From positions 77,159,029-77,181,935 of the forward strand of contig CM044508.1 in NCBI GenBank assembly GCA_024364805.1: DNA of 22,907 bases, given 5' to 3'. The notes below the pieces were generated by a model. It was not told the DNA's origin. It did no database searches and saw nothing but the letters and a program-made list of their open reading frames with translations. Below, piece after piece: positions 7,700 to 17,600 of this stretch. How positions within the stretch are numbered: position 1 is the first letter of the stretch; each line of letters starts with the position of its first letter. The stretch is from Euprymna scolopes (Eukaryota; Mollusca; Cephalopoda; Sepiida; Sepiolidae). The translations under genes and the position numbers were made by a program.

Positions 7700-9715
7700 A
7701 GAAATCCCCGTTACTCAGTTCCAAAATTCAGATTTTTAGGTTAAATTGTATTAAAGGAACATTTTTCGTTAGTTTATTTTAATATGGAGTAAGGATTTCA
7801 AATTATATTTTTATTTTTTTTACATTTGTTTTGTTGTTTGAAATTTTTTAAAATATATTTTAAAATTTTGTTTGCATTTCTTCAATCTTAATTTTTTTAT
7901 AACTGAATATGTATTTTGTTCTTAAAATTATATTTCTCAAGATTAGAATTTAAAAAAAAATCAAGTGAAAAATATTTTTTCATTATACTTTTGATTTTTA
8001 GATGTTTTTTTGTTTTTTTTTCTTTCTTTCTTTACCATACTTTTTTTCTTAATTTTAAGTTCTGGAATTATTATAAGTGTAAATAATTGTTTAAAAGTTT
8101 ATACAAATGAAGAGTATTTCGTTTAATAACCATTTTACATGCTGACATCTCTGCTTTTATAAATTGACTTCCATCTAACCTCTCTCTGAATAGGTTTTTA
8201 TCACTTTCTCTCCAAAATCAAATCTATCCTTATCGTTTCCTTGCATGTTTACCTTAGCTTTCCCTTGCTACTGACCCTTCTACCTCAACTGTTGTACATC
8301 TACTAAGTGCTTTAAATATAAGTATTGCTAGTATTTAGAGATGTTTTCCATCAAGTAAATGCAAAATAATTTCCTTTTTTTTTTTTTTTTTTAATCTGTT
8401 TGACTCGTTTATTGATCGGGCTTAATAGCTTCATTAAATTTATAGCGAACTGTTATTATAGGTAAAATCATCAATCGTTTCTGACTTGATTTTTCTTTAT
8501 ATTTTATTCAAGTGATTCATACTGGAAACACCCAAAACTGGCTGTTCTAATAATCACTTAAGATTCCAATCAATTCATAGCTCAATGATGCAATTACAGC
8601 ACCCTACACATGCACCTACACGCACACGCGCGCGCATGTACACATATCAATATTCATCTATGTATTTCCTTTTCATTTTAAATGCCACTTTGTCAAATTT
8701 TAGTAGAGAAGAAATAATGACTTAAAACAATGAAAAACAAAAGGAGCCAAAAATGTTCTCTTCTGCTAAGCAATGTTATTTGAAAACTGTGAATCATTTA
8801 AAACGAAAAACGGTTTTTGTTTTATATTTTTGTGATTAAAAGTATTAGTTGTATCCTATATAAGTATTTATTAGACTTTTTGGACATCTTATTTTAATCT
8901 CATTTTAACTTTTTAGCCAAAAAATAATTTAATCACATCTAAGTTGAAGGACTTGGAGTTAACAGCATATGATAACTAAGACAAAACAACTTATGTTTAA
9001 TTAATCATATACAGTTAATCGTTTCCAATAAGTAAAAGGCAACCAAATTAACACCTTTTCACGATATTCAACAGTTAATTATAACCTTAAATTCCACAAG
9101 ACATTAAAAGTTTTACTAATTACAAGCCATTATCTGTGTTCTGAATTTGCCTAGGAAAATTGAAAAACCCAAGAAACTTTAGTTATTGCACTGAAACCCA
9201 TGCATTTTTTTTTGTTTTTTTTTTGTTATTTTCTATAAATGTAAATTTTTATGAATGAAAAACAGTAAAACGTTTTCTTTGTTGTTTATTGGCAGCAATG
9301 CAAACCTTACGATATTATAAAATCACAAAGGAAAAATAAAAGTAGGTCTATAAGAATGTCGAAGGGAATAACTGTATTGTATATGGTTTCAGTATCCTAC
9401 TTTATATTTAAAAATTATCTGGATGGAATAAACGACGCTTCTCCCCCAGCCCATCTGTACCAAGAAAAGCAATAGTTTAATAAACTTTAACTTAAATTTT
9501 TTTAGAAATCATTGTTTCGAATTCTCAATTCATTTTATGCAGTAAGGACAAATAAAATGTATGGAGAAACAGGTGTGAATAGACTTTTCTAGACATTATG
9601 TATAGAGTGCATAAAAAAGGACGAGCAGTTTTTCTGTAATATACTACATTATTATTATTATACTATTACAGAAATACTGGTAGAAATCTTAAGCAATTTG
9701 CAATTTTATTTATAG
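7700..9715. other. Very AT-rich intergenic stretch
   Basis: From 7700 to about 8100 the sequence is almost pure A/T with T runs. A CA/CG alternating patch lies at 8607-8650. I see no open frame, tRNA or repeat pair of note across these 2 kb. Confidence 0.6.
8607..8650. repeat. Alternating purine-pyrimidine patch (CA/CG/TA)
   Basis: This reads ACACGCACACGCGCGCGCAT and continues in alternation to ACATAT. It is the only CpG-dense patch in this region and has Z-DNA-forming sequence character. Confidence 0.6.
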
Positions 9716-9718
9716 TAT

Positions 9719-9815
9719 CACCTGCAATGAGGATTGAACCTTCAACCTCCAGAAGAGTATCACTGGAACTAGATTTTTTTACTGAGTGCTTTATCCATTT
9801 CACTATGGGCCCCTG
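9719..9815 (-). mobile_element. tRNA-like SINE head or decayed tRNA copy
   Basis: On the minus strand, GGGCCCATAGTGAAATGGAT carries an A-box-like TAGTGAAATGG (complement of 9795-9805). A matching B box GGTTCAATCC lies at the complement of 9731-9740. The A-to-B distance is about 65 nt, longer than a plain tRNA, so it has an insert. The acceptor and T stems do not pair well and no cloverleaf can be closed, so it is not a working tRNA. The A-box region (AATGGATAAAGCACT) is reminiscent of tRNA-Arg, the source of some octopus SINEs as I recall the literature. It differs from the other SINE family in this window. Confidence 0.4.
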
Positions 9816-10101
9816 TGTTCAAAATTCTGTGGAGATTCCAGAGTGCAACAAGATACACCTAAAGATCAGAATTACACTGGCTGAAATTTTATGAGAATAA
9901 TACTGAATATGAGAAAAGTAGTTTGAATAATCAAAATAAATATTCTGAAGTGTTGAAAATTTTCAATTTTATTCTTCATAAATAAATATTTGTACAAATT
10001 CATCGGGAGTGGGACAAAAAAAACAAAAAAACTGGGTGCTAAAATCCTTCCAACCTTTTTTAAAGAATACACTCAAATTTATTCCAATTTGTTCAGAACC
10101 A

Positions 10102-11001
10102 NNNNNNNNNNNNNNNNNNNNNNNNNNNNNNNNNNNNNNNNNNNNNNNNNNNNNNNNNNNNNNNNNNNNNNNNNNNNNNNNNNNNNNNNNNNNNNNNNNN
10201 NNNNNNNNNNNNNNNNNNNNNNNNNNNNNNNNNNNNNNNNNNNNNNNNNNNNNNNNNNNNNNNNNNNNNNNNNNNNNNNNNNNNNNNNNNNNNNNNNNNN
10301 NNNNNNNNNNNNNNNNNNNNNNNNNNNNNNNNNNNNNNNNNNNNNNNNNNNNNNNNNNNNNNNNNNNNNNNNNNNNNNNNNNNNNNNNNNNNNNNNNNNN
10401 NNNNNNNNNNNNNNNNNNNNNNNNNNNNNNNNNNNNNNNNNNNNNNNNNNNNNNNNNNNNNNNNNNNNNNNNNNNNNNNNNNNNNNNNNNNNNNNNNNNN
10501 NNNNNNNNNNNNNNNNNNNNNNNNNNNNNNNNNNNNNNNNNNNNNNNNNNNNNNNNNNNNNNNNNNNNNNNNNNNNNNNNNNNNNNNNNNNNNNNNNNNN
10601 NNNNNNNNNNNNNNNNNNNNNNNNNNNNNNNNNNNNNNNNNNNNNNNNNNNNNNNNNNNNNNNNNNNNNNNNNNNNNNNNNNNNNNNNNNNNNNNNNNNN
10701 NNNNNNNNNNNNNNNNNNNNNNNNNNNNNNNNNNNNNNNNNNNNNNNNNNNNNNNNNNNNNNNNNNNNNNNNNNNNNNNNNNNNNNNNNNNNNNNNNNNN
10801 NNNNNNNNNNNNNNNNNNNNNNNNNNNNNNNNNNNNNNNNNNNNNNNNNNNNNNNNNNNNNNNNNNNNNNNNNNNNNNNNNNNNNNNNNNNNNNNNNNNN
10901 NNNNNNNNNNNNNNNNNNNNNNNNNNNNNNNNNNNNNNNNNNNNNNNNNNNNNNNNNNNNNNNNNNNNNNNNNNNNNNNNNNNNNNNNNNNNNNNNNNNN
11001 N
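10102..11001. other. Assembly gap (900 N)
   Basis: A run of exactly 900 N separates two contig ends. Any reading frame through it is meaningless. The true length may differ. Confidence 0.99.
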
Positions 11002-11042
11002 AATAAAATATTTAAAACACTAAGTTATAGTAATCTCATTAG

Positions 11043-11344
11043 GTACTTCAGCATTTATGGACCTACAATTTCTGCCAAGTTACTCGGATGTGCCCGGCAG
11101 ATGATGGGAAGAACCAGAAATTATTGACAGTTTTCTGGATATTAGGACATTTTTTTTCCAATATATTATTTTATGAATTTATGTGGTCGTTGCCGTTGTT
11201 AACATGAGGAGGGAGGGGGCTGTAATAATTTGTGTTTTTTCTTTTTTAATAAGGCTCGCCCGACCGTTTCCGGTTATTCCCGTCATCTGCCTGGCACACC
11301 CGGGTGACTTCATGGAAATTGTGGGATGATAAATGCAGACGCAC
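11043..11344. mobile_element. Foldback element: 78-bp inverted repeat with 146-bp spacer
   Basis: The left arm 11043-11120 and the complement of 11267-11344 align over 78 bp without gaps at roughly 80 percent identity. Shared blocks include GCATTTAT, CCxACAATTT, GTGCC and GGCAGATGA. The spacer (11121-11266) contains T runs and GAGGGAGGGGG. Each arm, read as protein, gives a related peptide (SPGCARQMTGITGNG and LLGCARQMMGRTRN), which reflects shared DNA and not a gene. It may be two inverted copies of one short repeat, or the two ends of a foldback MITE. No target duplication is obvious, and the assembly gap lies 41 bp upstream, so a longer left flank could be hidden. Confidence 0.7.
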
Positions 11345-11405
11345 CAAGATTGATTACCGAGTAGCATTTGCAAATTGCATGCGATATCTGAACTTCAATC
11401 TAAGC

Positions 11406-11788
11406 CCCCCCCCCCTCGCCAAACTTTAATGAAAAACACTTGTCTAGCCAAAACCACTATCAATAATTTCCCAGACTCTTTATCTGTGCCTAAACTTAAA
11501 TGTAGATTCCATGAACAAAGCTACTTTCTTAGAACTGCATGCCTGTGAAACTCTCTTCTAATTGCCTGCTTTCCATCTGACTACAATCTTATTGTCTTCA
11601 AGTCCAACGTAAACAAGTTCTTGATGAACTGTCTCCCTAAGTAATCCAATTTACAAAATTTCCACTACTTATGTTTACTATGCTATAATCACAGACTAAT
11701 GTATACTCAGTAACCCTTATCCTTGAGTGGCCTCCGGGCCTTGATAAGTGGTGATCCCTGTGTAAAAAAAAAAAAAAAGAAAAAAAAA
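11406..11788 (+). mobile_element. LINE 3' end, copy 2 (5'-truncated)
   Basis: After a C10 run, the frame from 11417 reads NTCLAKTTINNFPDSLSVPK, LKCRFHEQSYFLRTAC, one stop, then FPSDYNLIVFKSNVNKFLM and NCLPK-stop at 11642-11644. This is the C-terminal 75 or so residues of the same LINE ORF2 as copies 1 and 3. The 3' untranslated part holds the conserved stem CTTATC (11716-11721) and GATAAG (11743-11748), then poly(A) from 11765. It begins at nearly the same consensus point as copy 1, in the C-rich stretch before CAAxCTxT. There is no clear target-site duplication. Confidence 0.85.
11716..11748 (+). promoter_or_regulatory. LINE 3'-terminal stem, copy 2
   Basis: CTTATC pairs with GATAAG across 21 nt; inside the loop GGCC (11730-11733) and GGCC (11737-11740) can pair as well. 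The poly(A) starts 16 nt later. It is probably the element's own reverse-transcription recognition signal. Confidence 0.5.
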
Positions 11789-11789
11789 T

Positions 11790-12400
11790 ACATTTTGTAC
11801 TTGTGTGAATAAACACTCTTGTAAATATTTTACTAAAGATTTTAAAAATTAAATTTATGTCGTTTTGTTATTAGATTATTATTTGAACTAAATTATTATA
11901 AATCAATAGCGAATTTAGTTATAATCTCTAGTAATAAAATGATTGCCTATAAAAGATTTCCAAAACTTTAAATTTTCTAATACATAAAGATTTGCCAAGA
12001 ATTCTTAAACCAGACATGACTTTCATTTAACAGATTACATGCTTCAAAATTCCTTGAACACTTCAAAAGACCATAAAGTAATGGATTTTTTTTTTCAACT
12101 ATTAACATTAGATTAAAATGGCTGACTTATTTACAAAGAAACCGAAATGTATTCTAGTGTATTTAATTTTCTGTGTGTAGGGATTAAAAAATTTTCGTTT
12201 AGCATTTTTTATTTCATTAAATAATGAATTAATCTACATGAATAAAGCAGATGTATGTATGCATGCGTGTATGTGAAAATATTTAACTGATAAACTCATG
12301 AACTACTGGTCACATAACACAAATTAACTGGAAATAGTAATCGTACACCAAGGATGGTTTATGAGTAAAATCTTTGTTTGGTTGGGTGAATAACGTGTAC
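11790..12400. other. AT-rich intergenic stretch
   Basis: Nothing recognisable is present: no long frame, no tRNA boxes. A short ATGTATGTATGCATGCGTG segment near 12252 is weak simple sequence. Confidence 0.5.
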
Positions 12401-12404
12401 AGAA

Positions 12405-12454
12405 ATATGTCGGCAAGTTGAAATGTAAATGTTCATTTCAACTTACCGACATAT
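12405..12454. repeat. Near-perfect 21-bp hairpin, 8-nt loop
   Basis: ATATGTCGGCAAGTTGAAATG (12405-12425 with one base beyond the block quoted here being the G at 12425) is complemented by 12434-12454 with a single C/A mismatch at 12415/12444-12445. The ends are flanked by or contain TA, and the arms begin TGTCGGCAAGTT. It may be the fused terminal repeats of an internally deleted mariner/MITE, or a small-RNA precursor. Both readings are inference. Confidence 0.75.
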
Positions 12455-12515
12455 TATTATTGCACATGAGCAAATTCATTCATAGCTTGAAATCATTTAA
12501 TTTTAAATCTTTCTT

Positions 12516-12743
12516 AGCTATTTTGATAGCTCAAACGGTAGGGAATGTGACTGGAGCACTAAATTGGTTTCGATTCTAGCTGATGGCACCAAAGTTATTT
12601 TTTCTTTTTGAACATTTGAAATCAGTACTATGTATATGATGTTCAATAGAGATTGGCTCTGTAATAATAAATACGAAATTTGCATGAAATAAATATATTC
12701 AAGCATATTTTATGACCAGGCAAGGCCGGGCGCTCTTGCTAGT
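12516..12743 (+). mobile_element. tRNA-derived SINE, copy B (best preserved)
   Basis: The head carries a Pol III A box within GATAGCTCAAACGGTAGG (12525-12542) and a B box GGTTTCGATTC (12566-12576), 39 nt apart as in a tRNA. The tRNA-like part ends in CTAGCTGATGGCACC. The body runs through TTTTTGAACATTTGAAATCA, GGCTCTGTAATAATAAATAC and CATATTTTATGACCAGGC, ending TTGCTAGT, with an AATAAAT-type tail. It is the reference copy for A, C and D in this window. It has no coding capacity. The 3' end does not resemble the LINE 3' ends here, so a different LINE probably mobilised it. Confidence 0.85.
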
Positions 12744-12749
12744 AATAAA

Positions 12750-13535
12750 TAAGATAACTTACTATGATTATCAACGTTGCGATGAAAACACATAAATATG
12801 CAAAGTTATAATTTTATTAATATAGAGATAAATTATAAAAAAAATTTTTTTTGTTTATTTTCAAGATTAGAAATCTAAATGCTTGTGAGGTTATTTTCTT
12901 TTTCTTTTCATTTCTTTCAAATATTTTTATGAAATGAAATTTAAACCAGAAAATGACTTTGCCTGTTCAGTTTTATTTCTTAATTGAAAAATTTGAAGCG
13001 TTTTGTCTTTTGTTTAAAAAAAAAAATGGAAGAAAAAGAAAGACTTAGTTTTTAAGGTGCATCTTATGTAGTTAGCGATATTTAAAACTTGTGACAAACT
13101 AACAAAATGATACTGAAAACTAGAGTACAGCAGACGAACCAATGAACAGCCTCTAATAGGGATGCTTAATTGCATCTATTGTATAAAGGGCAGTTGTCTC
13201 TTTATATGTATTTATGTATGTATATAATTTGAAAAATACACATGCATGTACACTCGGTTGTTTTTAATCAGCATAACTCTGGAAAAATATGTAAAATTTA
13301 AATACAATGATTCAATCTTTCAGGTTCAAATAGCCATTTATTACCATTTAATGCTATCAACAAGTTAATACGACTTTAATATTATCATGTAGTTATATAG
13401 GACAGAAAATGAATCATTGTTTTTTTTTTTTTTAATTGAAATTTTGAAATTAGTAGACGCTAACTCTGCATTTAATTTATGGTTTCTTAACTATTGCAAT
13501 TATCACTATTTCCCTACAGAGAAAAGGAGAGAAAA
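12750..13535. other. AT-rich intergenic stretch
   Basis: This has A and T runs and short unremarkable frames. I recognise no gene or repeat. Confidence 0.5.
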
Positions 13536-13539
13536 CAAC

Positions 13540-14160
13540 TTAGTTTTGATAGTGTTCTGGAAACCTCCTTAGTTTTGTAAGTGCTCAATATCCTAGATTG
13601 AGCATATGTGTCACCTGCGATAAAGAATGTCCTTTCATTGTTGTTGCCCATATTCTTAAGTGCTCAATATCCTAGATAGAGCAGGTGTGTTTAGGACAAG
13701 AAATATTTCTTGATTTTATTTATCATTTTTAACTTTCTCTTTAGAAGGGAGGGTTGTGGCAAGAAACTCGAAAAGGGTGGTTTAAGTAGTACTCTGGAGG
13801 CCTCCTTTTATGACGTATTTGAGGACAAGTAAGCACAACTGTTAATGTTATGTAGTAAATTATCACGAAATTGTTGAGTCATTTGTTTTGAGAAACACTA
13901 ATTTTTTAGATGTTATCATTTCTTAGGGTTCTCATTAAAAAGTACTCAGCACAATAGATAGAGCAGATGTGCTTAAACATAGCATTGCCTGGGATAAAGG
14001 ACATTACAGTAATTTATTTTTATAATACTGCATGCAAAAGCTCCTTGGTATTGTACAGAATCTGCCGTCATGATGATGATGATGACAATACTCTTAGTAA
14101 GTGGTATGTCTCATGGCAAAAGTACTCAATTCAATAAATAATCATGAACTTTTACAGTCT
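13540..14160. repeat. Diverged repeat field built on a TGCTCAAT palindrome
   Basis: Units begin GTGCTCAATATCCTAGATTG (13581), GTGCTCAATATCCTAGATAG (13660) and GTACTCAGCACAATAGATAG (13942), each followed by AGCA then xxTGTG. A weaker AGTACTCAATTCAATA lies near 14121. Units 1 and 3 continue to align through CCTGxGATAAAG. A second shared block is GTGTTCTGGAAACCTCCTT (about 13549) against GTACTCTGGAGGCCTCCTTT (about 13789). Unit 1 contains the perfect arms TGCTCAAT (13582-13589) and ATTGAGCA (13597-13604). The spacing is irregular (79 and about 280 bp), so this is an old, decayed tandem or nested repeat. Confidence 0.6.
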
Positions 14161-14208
14161 TTTTTAGAATCTTATATGCAAAAAATGAGACTTGATGTTG
14201 TCTGGGAA

Positions 14209-14240
14209 CAACAACAATAATAATAATAATAATAATAATA
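14209..14240. repeat. (AAC)n/(AAT)n trinucleotide repeat
   Basis: A compound ACA/ATA trinucleotide run, about 32 bp, at the end of the repeat field. Confidence 0.9.
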
Positions 14241-14705
14241 CAGTATTATCTTCATATTATTTTGAAATGAAGGAAGCGGAATGTGAAATTGAGAATTGAT
14301 CAAAACATCATTGACTTCATATTATTGTGAAATAGATAGAGGTGGGGAGAAATTAGGAATTTACCTGGACTCTTTGTACTACTCGGTGTCGTCCAGAATC
14401 AACAAATGCTAAATTTGATAAGGAATCTACATAAAATCTCTTCAGACTATTGGCCCCATCAACTGCACATATTCTGATTGTTTTAATGAATGGAGGAAAG
14501 AAATTGTTTCTGTTCTGTTTTGTTTGGGATCGAAAATTGTTAGATTGCAGTATTTCTTTTTGTAACTGTGCCTTTAGAAATCAAAATGCTATTATTAACA
14601 AAAAGGGAATTGAACAACAGACTCTCCTTTCGTGATGTGGTTACATTTAACAAATCAACTTGAGTTACACTTAAAGTTTACTTTTTTGCGAATTTTGTAT
14701 ACATA
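14241..14705. other. Intergenic stretch, nothing firm
   Basis: A 61-codon open frame at 14450-14635 (+) has no recognisable domain and Phe/Cys-rich low-information content. I do not call it a gene. Confidence 0.5.
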
Positions 14706-14707
14706 TG

Positions 14708-14935
14708 AATTTAGTTCACATCCTAACGAATGAAGCTGGAGAGTTATGTTTCAATTTTGATTCTAACTGATGGCATATAAGTCTTTTTTTTTCTTTTTTG
14801 ACTTTTTGAAATCACTATTATATATTACATACAATATAGTAATCGATAGAAAATTGACTCTATAATGAATATGAAATCTGCACAAATTAAAAGATATACA
14901 TATTTTATGATCAAGCAAGGCTGAACGGCTTGTTA

Positions 14936-14937
<2 letters not shown>
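14708..14937 (+). mobile_element. tRNA-derived SINE, copy C
   Basis: It aligns to copy B from TAGTTCACATCCTAACGAAT through the decayed B-box region TTTTGATTCTAACTGATGGC, a T-run spacer, TTGACTCTATAATGAATATG and CATATTTTATGATCAAGC, to TTGTTAGT at the end. The A and B boxes are both mutated. The 3' end passes without a break into a TG/TA microsatellite, so the array probably grew from the SINE tail. Confidence 0.75.
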
Positions 14938-14981
<44 letters not shown>

Positions 14982-15102
14982 ATATATATGTTAATGTGTA
15001 TGTATATATATATATGTATGTATATATATATATGTATGTATATATATATATGTATGTATATATATATATATATATATGTGTATGTATATATATGTATATA
15101 TA
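14936..15102. repeat. Compound TG/TA array with an 18-bp higher-order unit
   Basis: Alternating TG and TA blocks run for about 167 bp. Between 15001 and 15054 the unit TGTATATATATATATGTA recurs three times with exact 18-bp spacing and then runs on into TA. Long Tyr/Ile/Cys/Val open frames on both strands here are artefacts of the repeat. Confidence 0.95.
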
Positions 15103-15104
15103 CA

Positions 15105-15845
15105 CTGTCAAGTGTGTTAAGGAAGCCATAGAAGTTGATAGTGTTCAAATCTATTTACTTGCCTCCTTACAAAGATTGTGTTGGACAAAAGGTCAGTTTT
15201 TAATGCGAGGAAAAATCCAGCTCTCAAAGAAAAAAAAAAGAAAAAGAAAAGAAAAGAAAAAAAGAAAAACTGACATTCTTGGTGACTGATGACAGAAAAG
15301 ATCAAGTGCCGCATTTAGACAGATACTACATTTTGCTCTTGGCTAAGTGTCAAATGTCATGATTACACAAGAAACGGAACTGAAATTGATCTTTCTCATC
15401 TTCTGATAGTTGAGAACAGACAGAATGCTGAGATCAACCCAACCAATTAAAATAATTTTAACTGGTGGTGAATTATTGCTCAATTTAAATAAAAATAAAA
15501 TGAAATCAAATTAGTCATGACTTTTTTTTTTTAAAACAAATCTTTGGTTTTAATTACGTTGTTAATGTTTCAGTAAAAATATTTTTTTAATATTGAATTT
15601 ATTTTAACTTTCATCATTATTTGCTTTCTACTCTTTGATTGTGGTTATTTTCACATTAATTTTGTTTAGAAATCTATGACCATGCAATTTCTCCCCGCCA
15701 TGGGTTATAAAAACCAACTTATGTTCACTTAATCGCATGCAATTGGTATTGGGCTTTAGTATTACAGAATGCCAAAATAGTTGCATTTTTTATTGAACAG
15801 ATAAATCAAGCCAATCAGTTGATTGATTTTATCTCAAAGCGTAAT
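15105..15845. other. Intergenic stretch with a purine-rich patch
   Basis: There is an A/G-only patch (about 15226-15270). The segment 15105-15225 has mixed, less AT-rich composition and is open on both strands, but no domain is recognised. The rest is AT-rich with T runs. Confidence 0.5.
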
Positions 15846-16750
15846 TAATTGCATCATGTACTTAGAGAGGATTTACTCTGGCAGGAAATCTTACTAATAA
15901 ACTTACATCTAATCTACATAAGTAGGTGTATCACAGTGTCTTATATATATATTCAAAACGAACCTTTACAATATGTATATATAAGTAGTAGCATTCGTGT
16001 GTGTTTGTCTGTGTGTACAACTCCCAATGATCAAAGAAATATAAAAGCCATATGTGTGTACACCTCTCCTGATCAAGAAATATTAATGCCCTTGATAGGA
16101 TACTTCTGTCAACGGAGACATTATATTTTATACGTAATTCCTATATATAGCATTCTTCAAACCACATCTACATTGAGTTATGGTCATTAGCATATCATAT
16201 TAAATTAAATCTATTTAAATAATTAGCTCGGTGATATTACTTATTCGATATAATAGCTTCGTTTCAACTATGCTAATTACATTTTTTTAAAATTATTTAG
16301 TTTATTTAAATTTCAATTTATATTTGATTTAACTTATTTTATCTGAAACCGGCTAATTTTCAAACCCGAAAACCAAAGGGGCGAACTGTGATAGTTTAAT
16401 TGAAAAATTGTTTTAAACGGAGCACGTTATTAAATATTTTCTGCAATAGATTTGTTTTTATTTCGAAATATTTTTCTAAGCTGAATTATTTTTTTTTTTT
16501 TAATTTGGAGGAAATTTTTTTCGCTTATTCTTAATTTTTAAGTAACTTTTTTTTATTTGTTTATAAAATTTAATCAGTGTTTCCCAGAATTTATTATAAT
16601 AATTATACTATACCAAGTGTGTTTTAATTGCCTACGAAACAGATTTTTTTATGATTTATTTAATATCTTAAATTAAAAATGGTCAATTTTTATGACTTGA
16701 CCCCAGTGTCGTTTATTTAACCCCTAAAAAAAATTAAGACCTACTTTTTG
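15846..16750. other. Intergenic stretch with a 113-codon open frame of low credibility
   Basis: An open frame at 15849-16190 (+) is among the longest in the window. It overlaps short TA and TG runs, is Ile/Tyr/Ser-rich, and shows no domain, signal peptide or start context that I trust. The remainder, to 16750, is AT-rich without features. Confidence 0.45.
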
Positions 16751-16929
16751 GGGCCTAATACGTTTAAACAGTCTTTATAAATAATATGAAAGAAGAAATT
16801 TTGAACAAAAAGAAAAACATTTTAGCATGTGGAATCACTTTTCTATATAAATTTAATGTACAATGAGCACGCACTTTTTGGCCACAAAGCATTCGAGACG
16901 TCATCTCTAGTATCTTTTCTAGTTTGGCG

Positions 16930-17180
16930 ATCGAAGGGGTGGGCAAAACATGACAAATACAATTTTTTTTGTTGTTTTTTTGTGGTGGTGGATGGCGGTA
17001 ATTACATTTAAAACATAAAATAATGATACATTTAATTTTTATGAGACCATTTTGTACTTTCACCTAACAATTTTATAACAGAACGAACCCCAAAATATGA
17101 CAAATTCAATTTGGGGGGATGGGCATTAGAAATATAAAATGACGAAAAATTTAATTGTTTTTGGAATTAATTTTTGAGAG
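16930..17180. repeat. Two-unit diverged tandem repeat, about 147-bp spacing
   Basis: ATGACAAATACAATTT (about 16949) is followed by T run, GGATGGCGGTAATTACATTT and later ACATTTAATTTTTATGAGA. About 147 bp on, ATGACAAATTCAATTT (about 17096) is followed by a G run, GGATGGGCATTA, and AAATTTAATTGTTTTTGGAA. The order of blocks is kept and the homopolymer between them has changed from T to G. The surrounding motifs GCGATCGAAGGGG and GCGATCGTACGG are also alike. The family is unknown. Confidence 0.5.
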
Positions 17181-17184
17181 ATCT

Positions 17185-17600
17185 TTTTTTTTTTTAGCGA
17201 TCGTACGGACCTTCGCTGCTATTTTTATTGAAACAAAAGTTGTTATGATTTATTTTTTATTATTTAAGGGGGGGGATTCTTTCTAGTGCTCAATATCGGG
17301 AGAATAGTTTCTTCTCTTTGTAACCTTTTTGTCGAAATATCTGGTGGAGAGGGTATCGCATTCTTTTTTTTTGGGGGGGAGTCGATTACATTTACATGTT
17401 TTCATCCATTCTTTTATTTTTGTTGGGGGTGGGTATCCACATTGCCAATGATGAAAATGATTAGTATACAGGTGTGTTTCAAACGGAACTTCATGTCAAC
17501 CCAGGTAACGCTGGATATCCATGCTAGTATATATATATATATATATATATATATCTTGATAAAATGAACTTAGAATCAATATTTTTTTGCAAAGTGCTCA
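17185..17600. other. G-run and TA-rich stretch
   Basis: It contains G8-type runs at about 17268-17276 and 17371-17380, a (TA)n array at 17528-17554, and two stray AGTGCTCAATA words (about 17285 and 17593) like the core of the 13540-14160 repeat field. A 93-codon open frame at 17286-17567 runs through these simple sequences and is not credible as a gene. Confidence 0.5.

Noticed and set aside
9990-11127. Very long open frames spanning the N run
   Set aside because: The reading passes through 900 unknown bases, so the absence of stops has no meaning.
14911-15148. Tyr/Ile/Cys/Val-rich open frames on both strands
   Set aside because: They are translations of a TG/TA microsatellite.
15849-16190. 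113-codon open frame on the plus strand
   Set aside because: The composition is low-information, it overlaps TA/TG runs, and no domain is recognisable; length alone is not enough.
17286-17567. 93-codon open frame
   Set aside because: It is made of T runs, G runs and a TA array.
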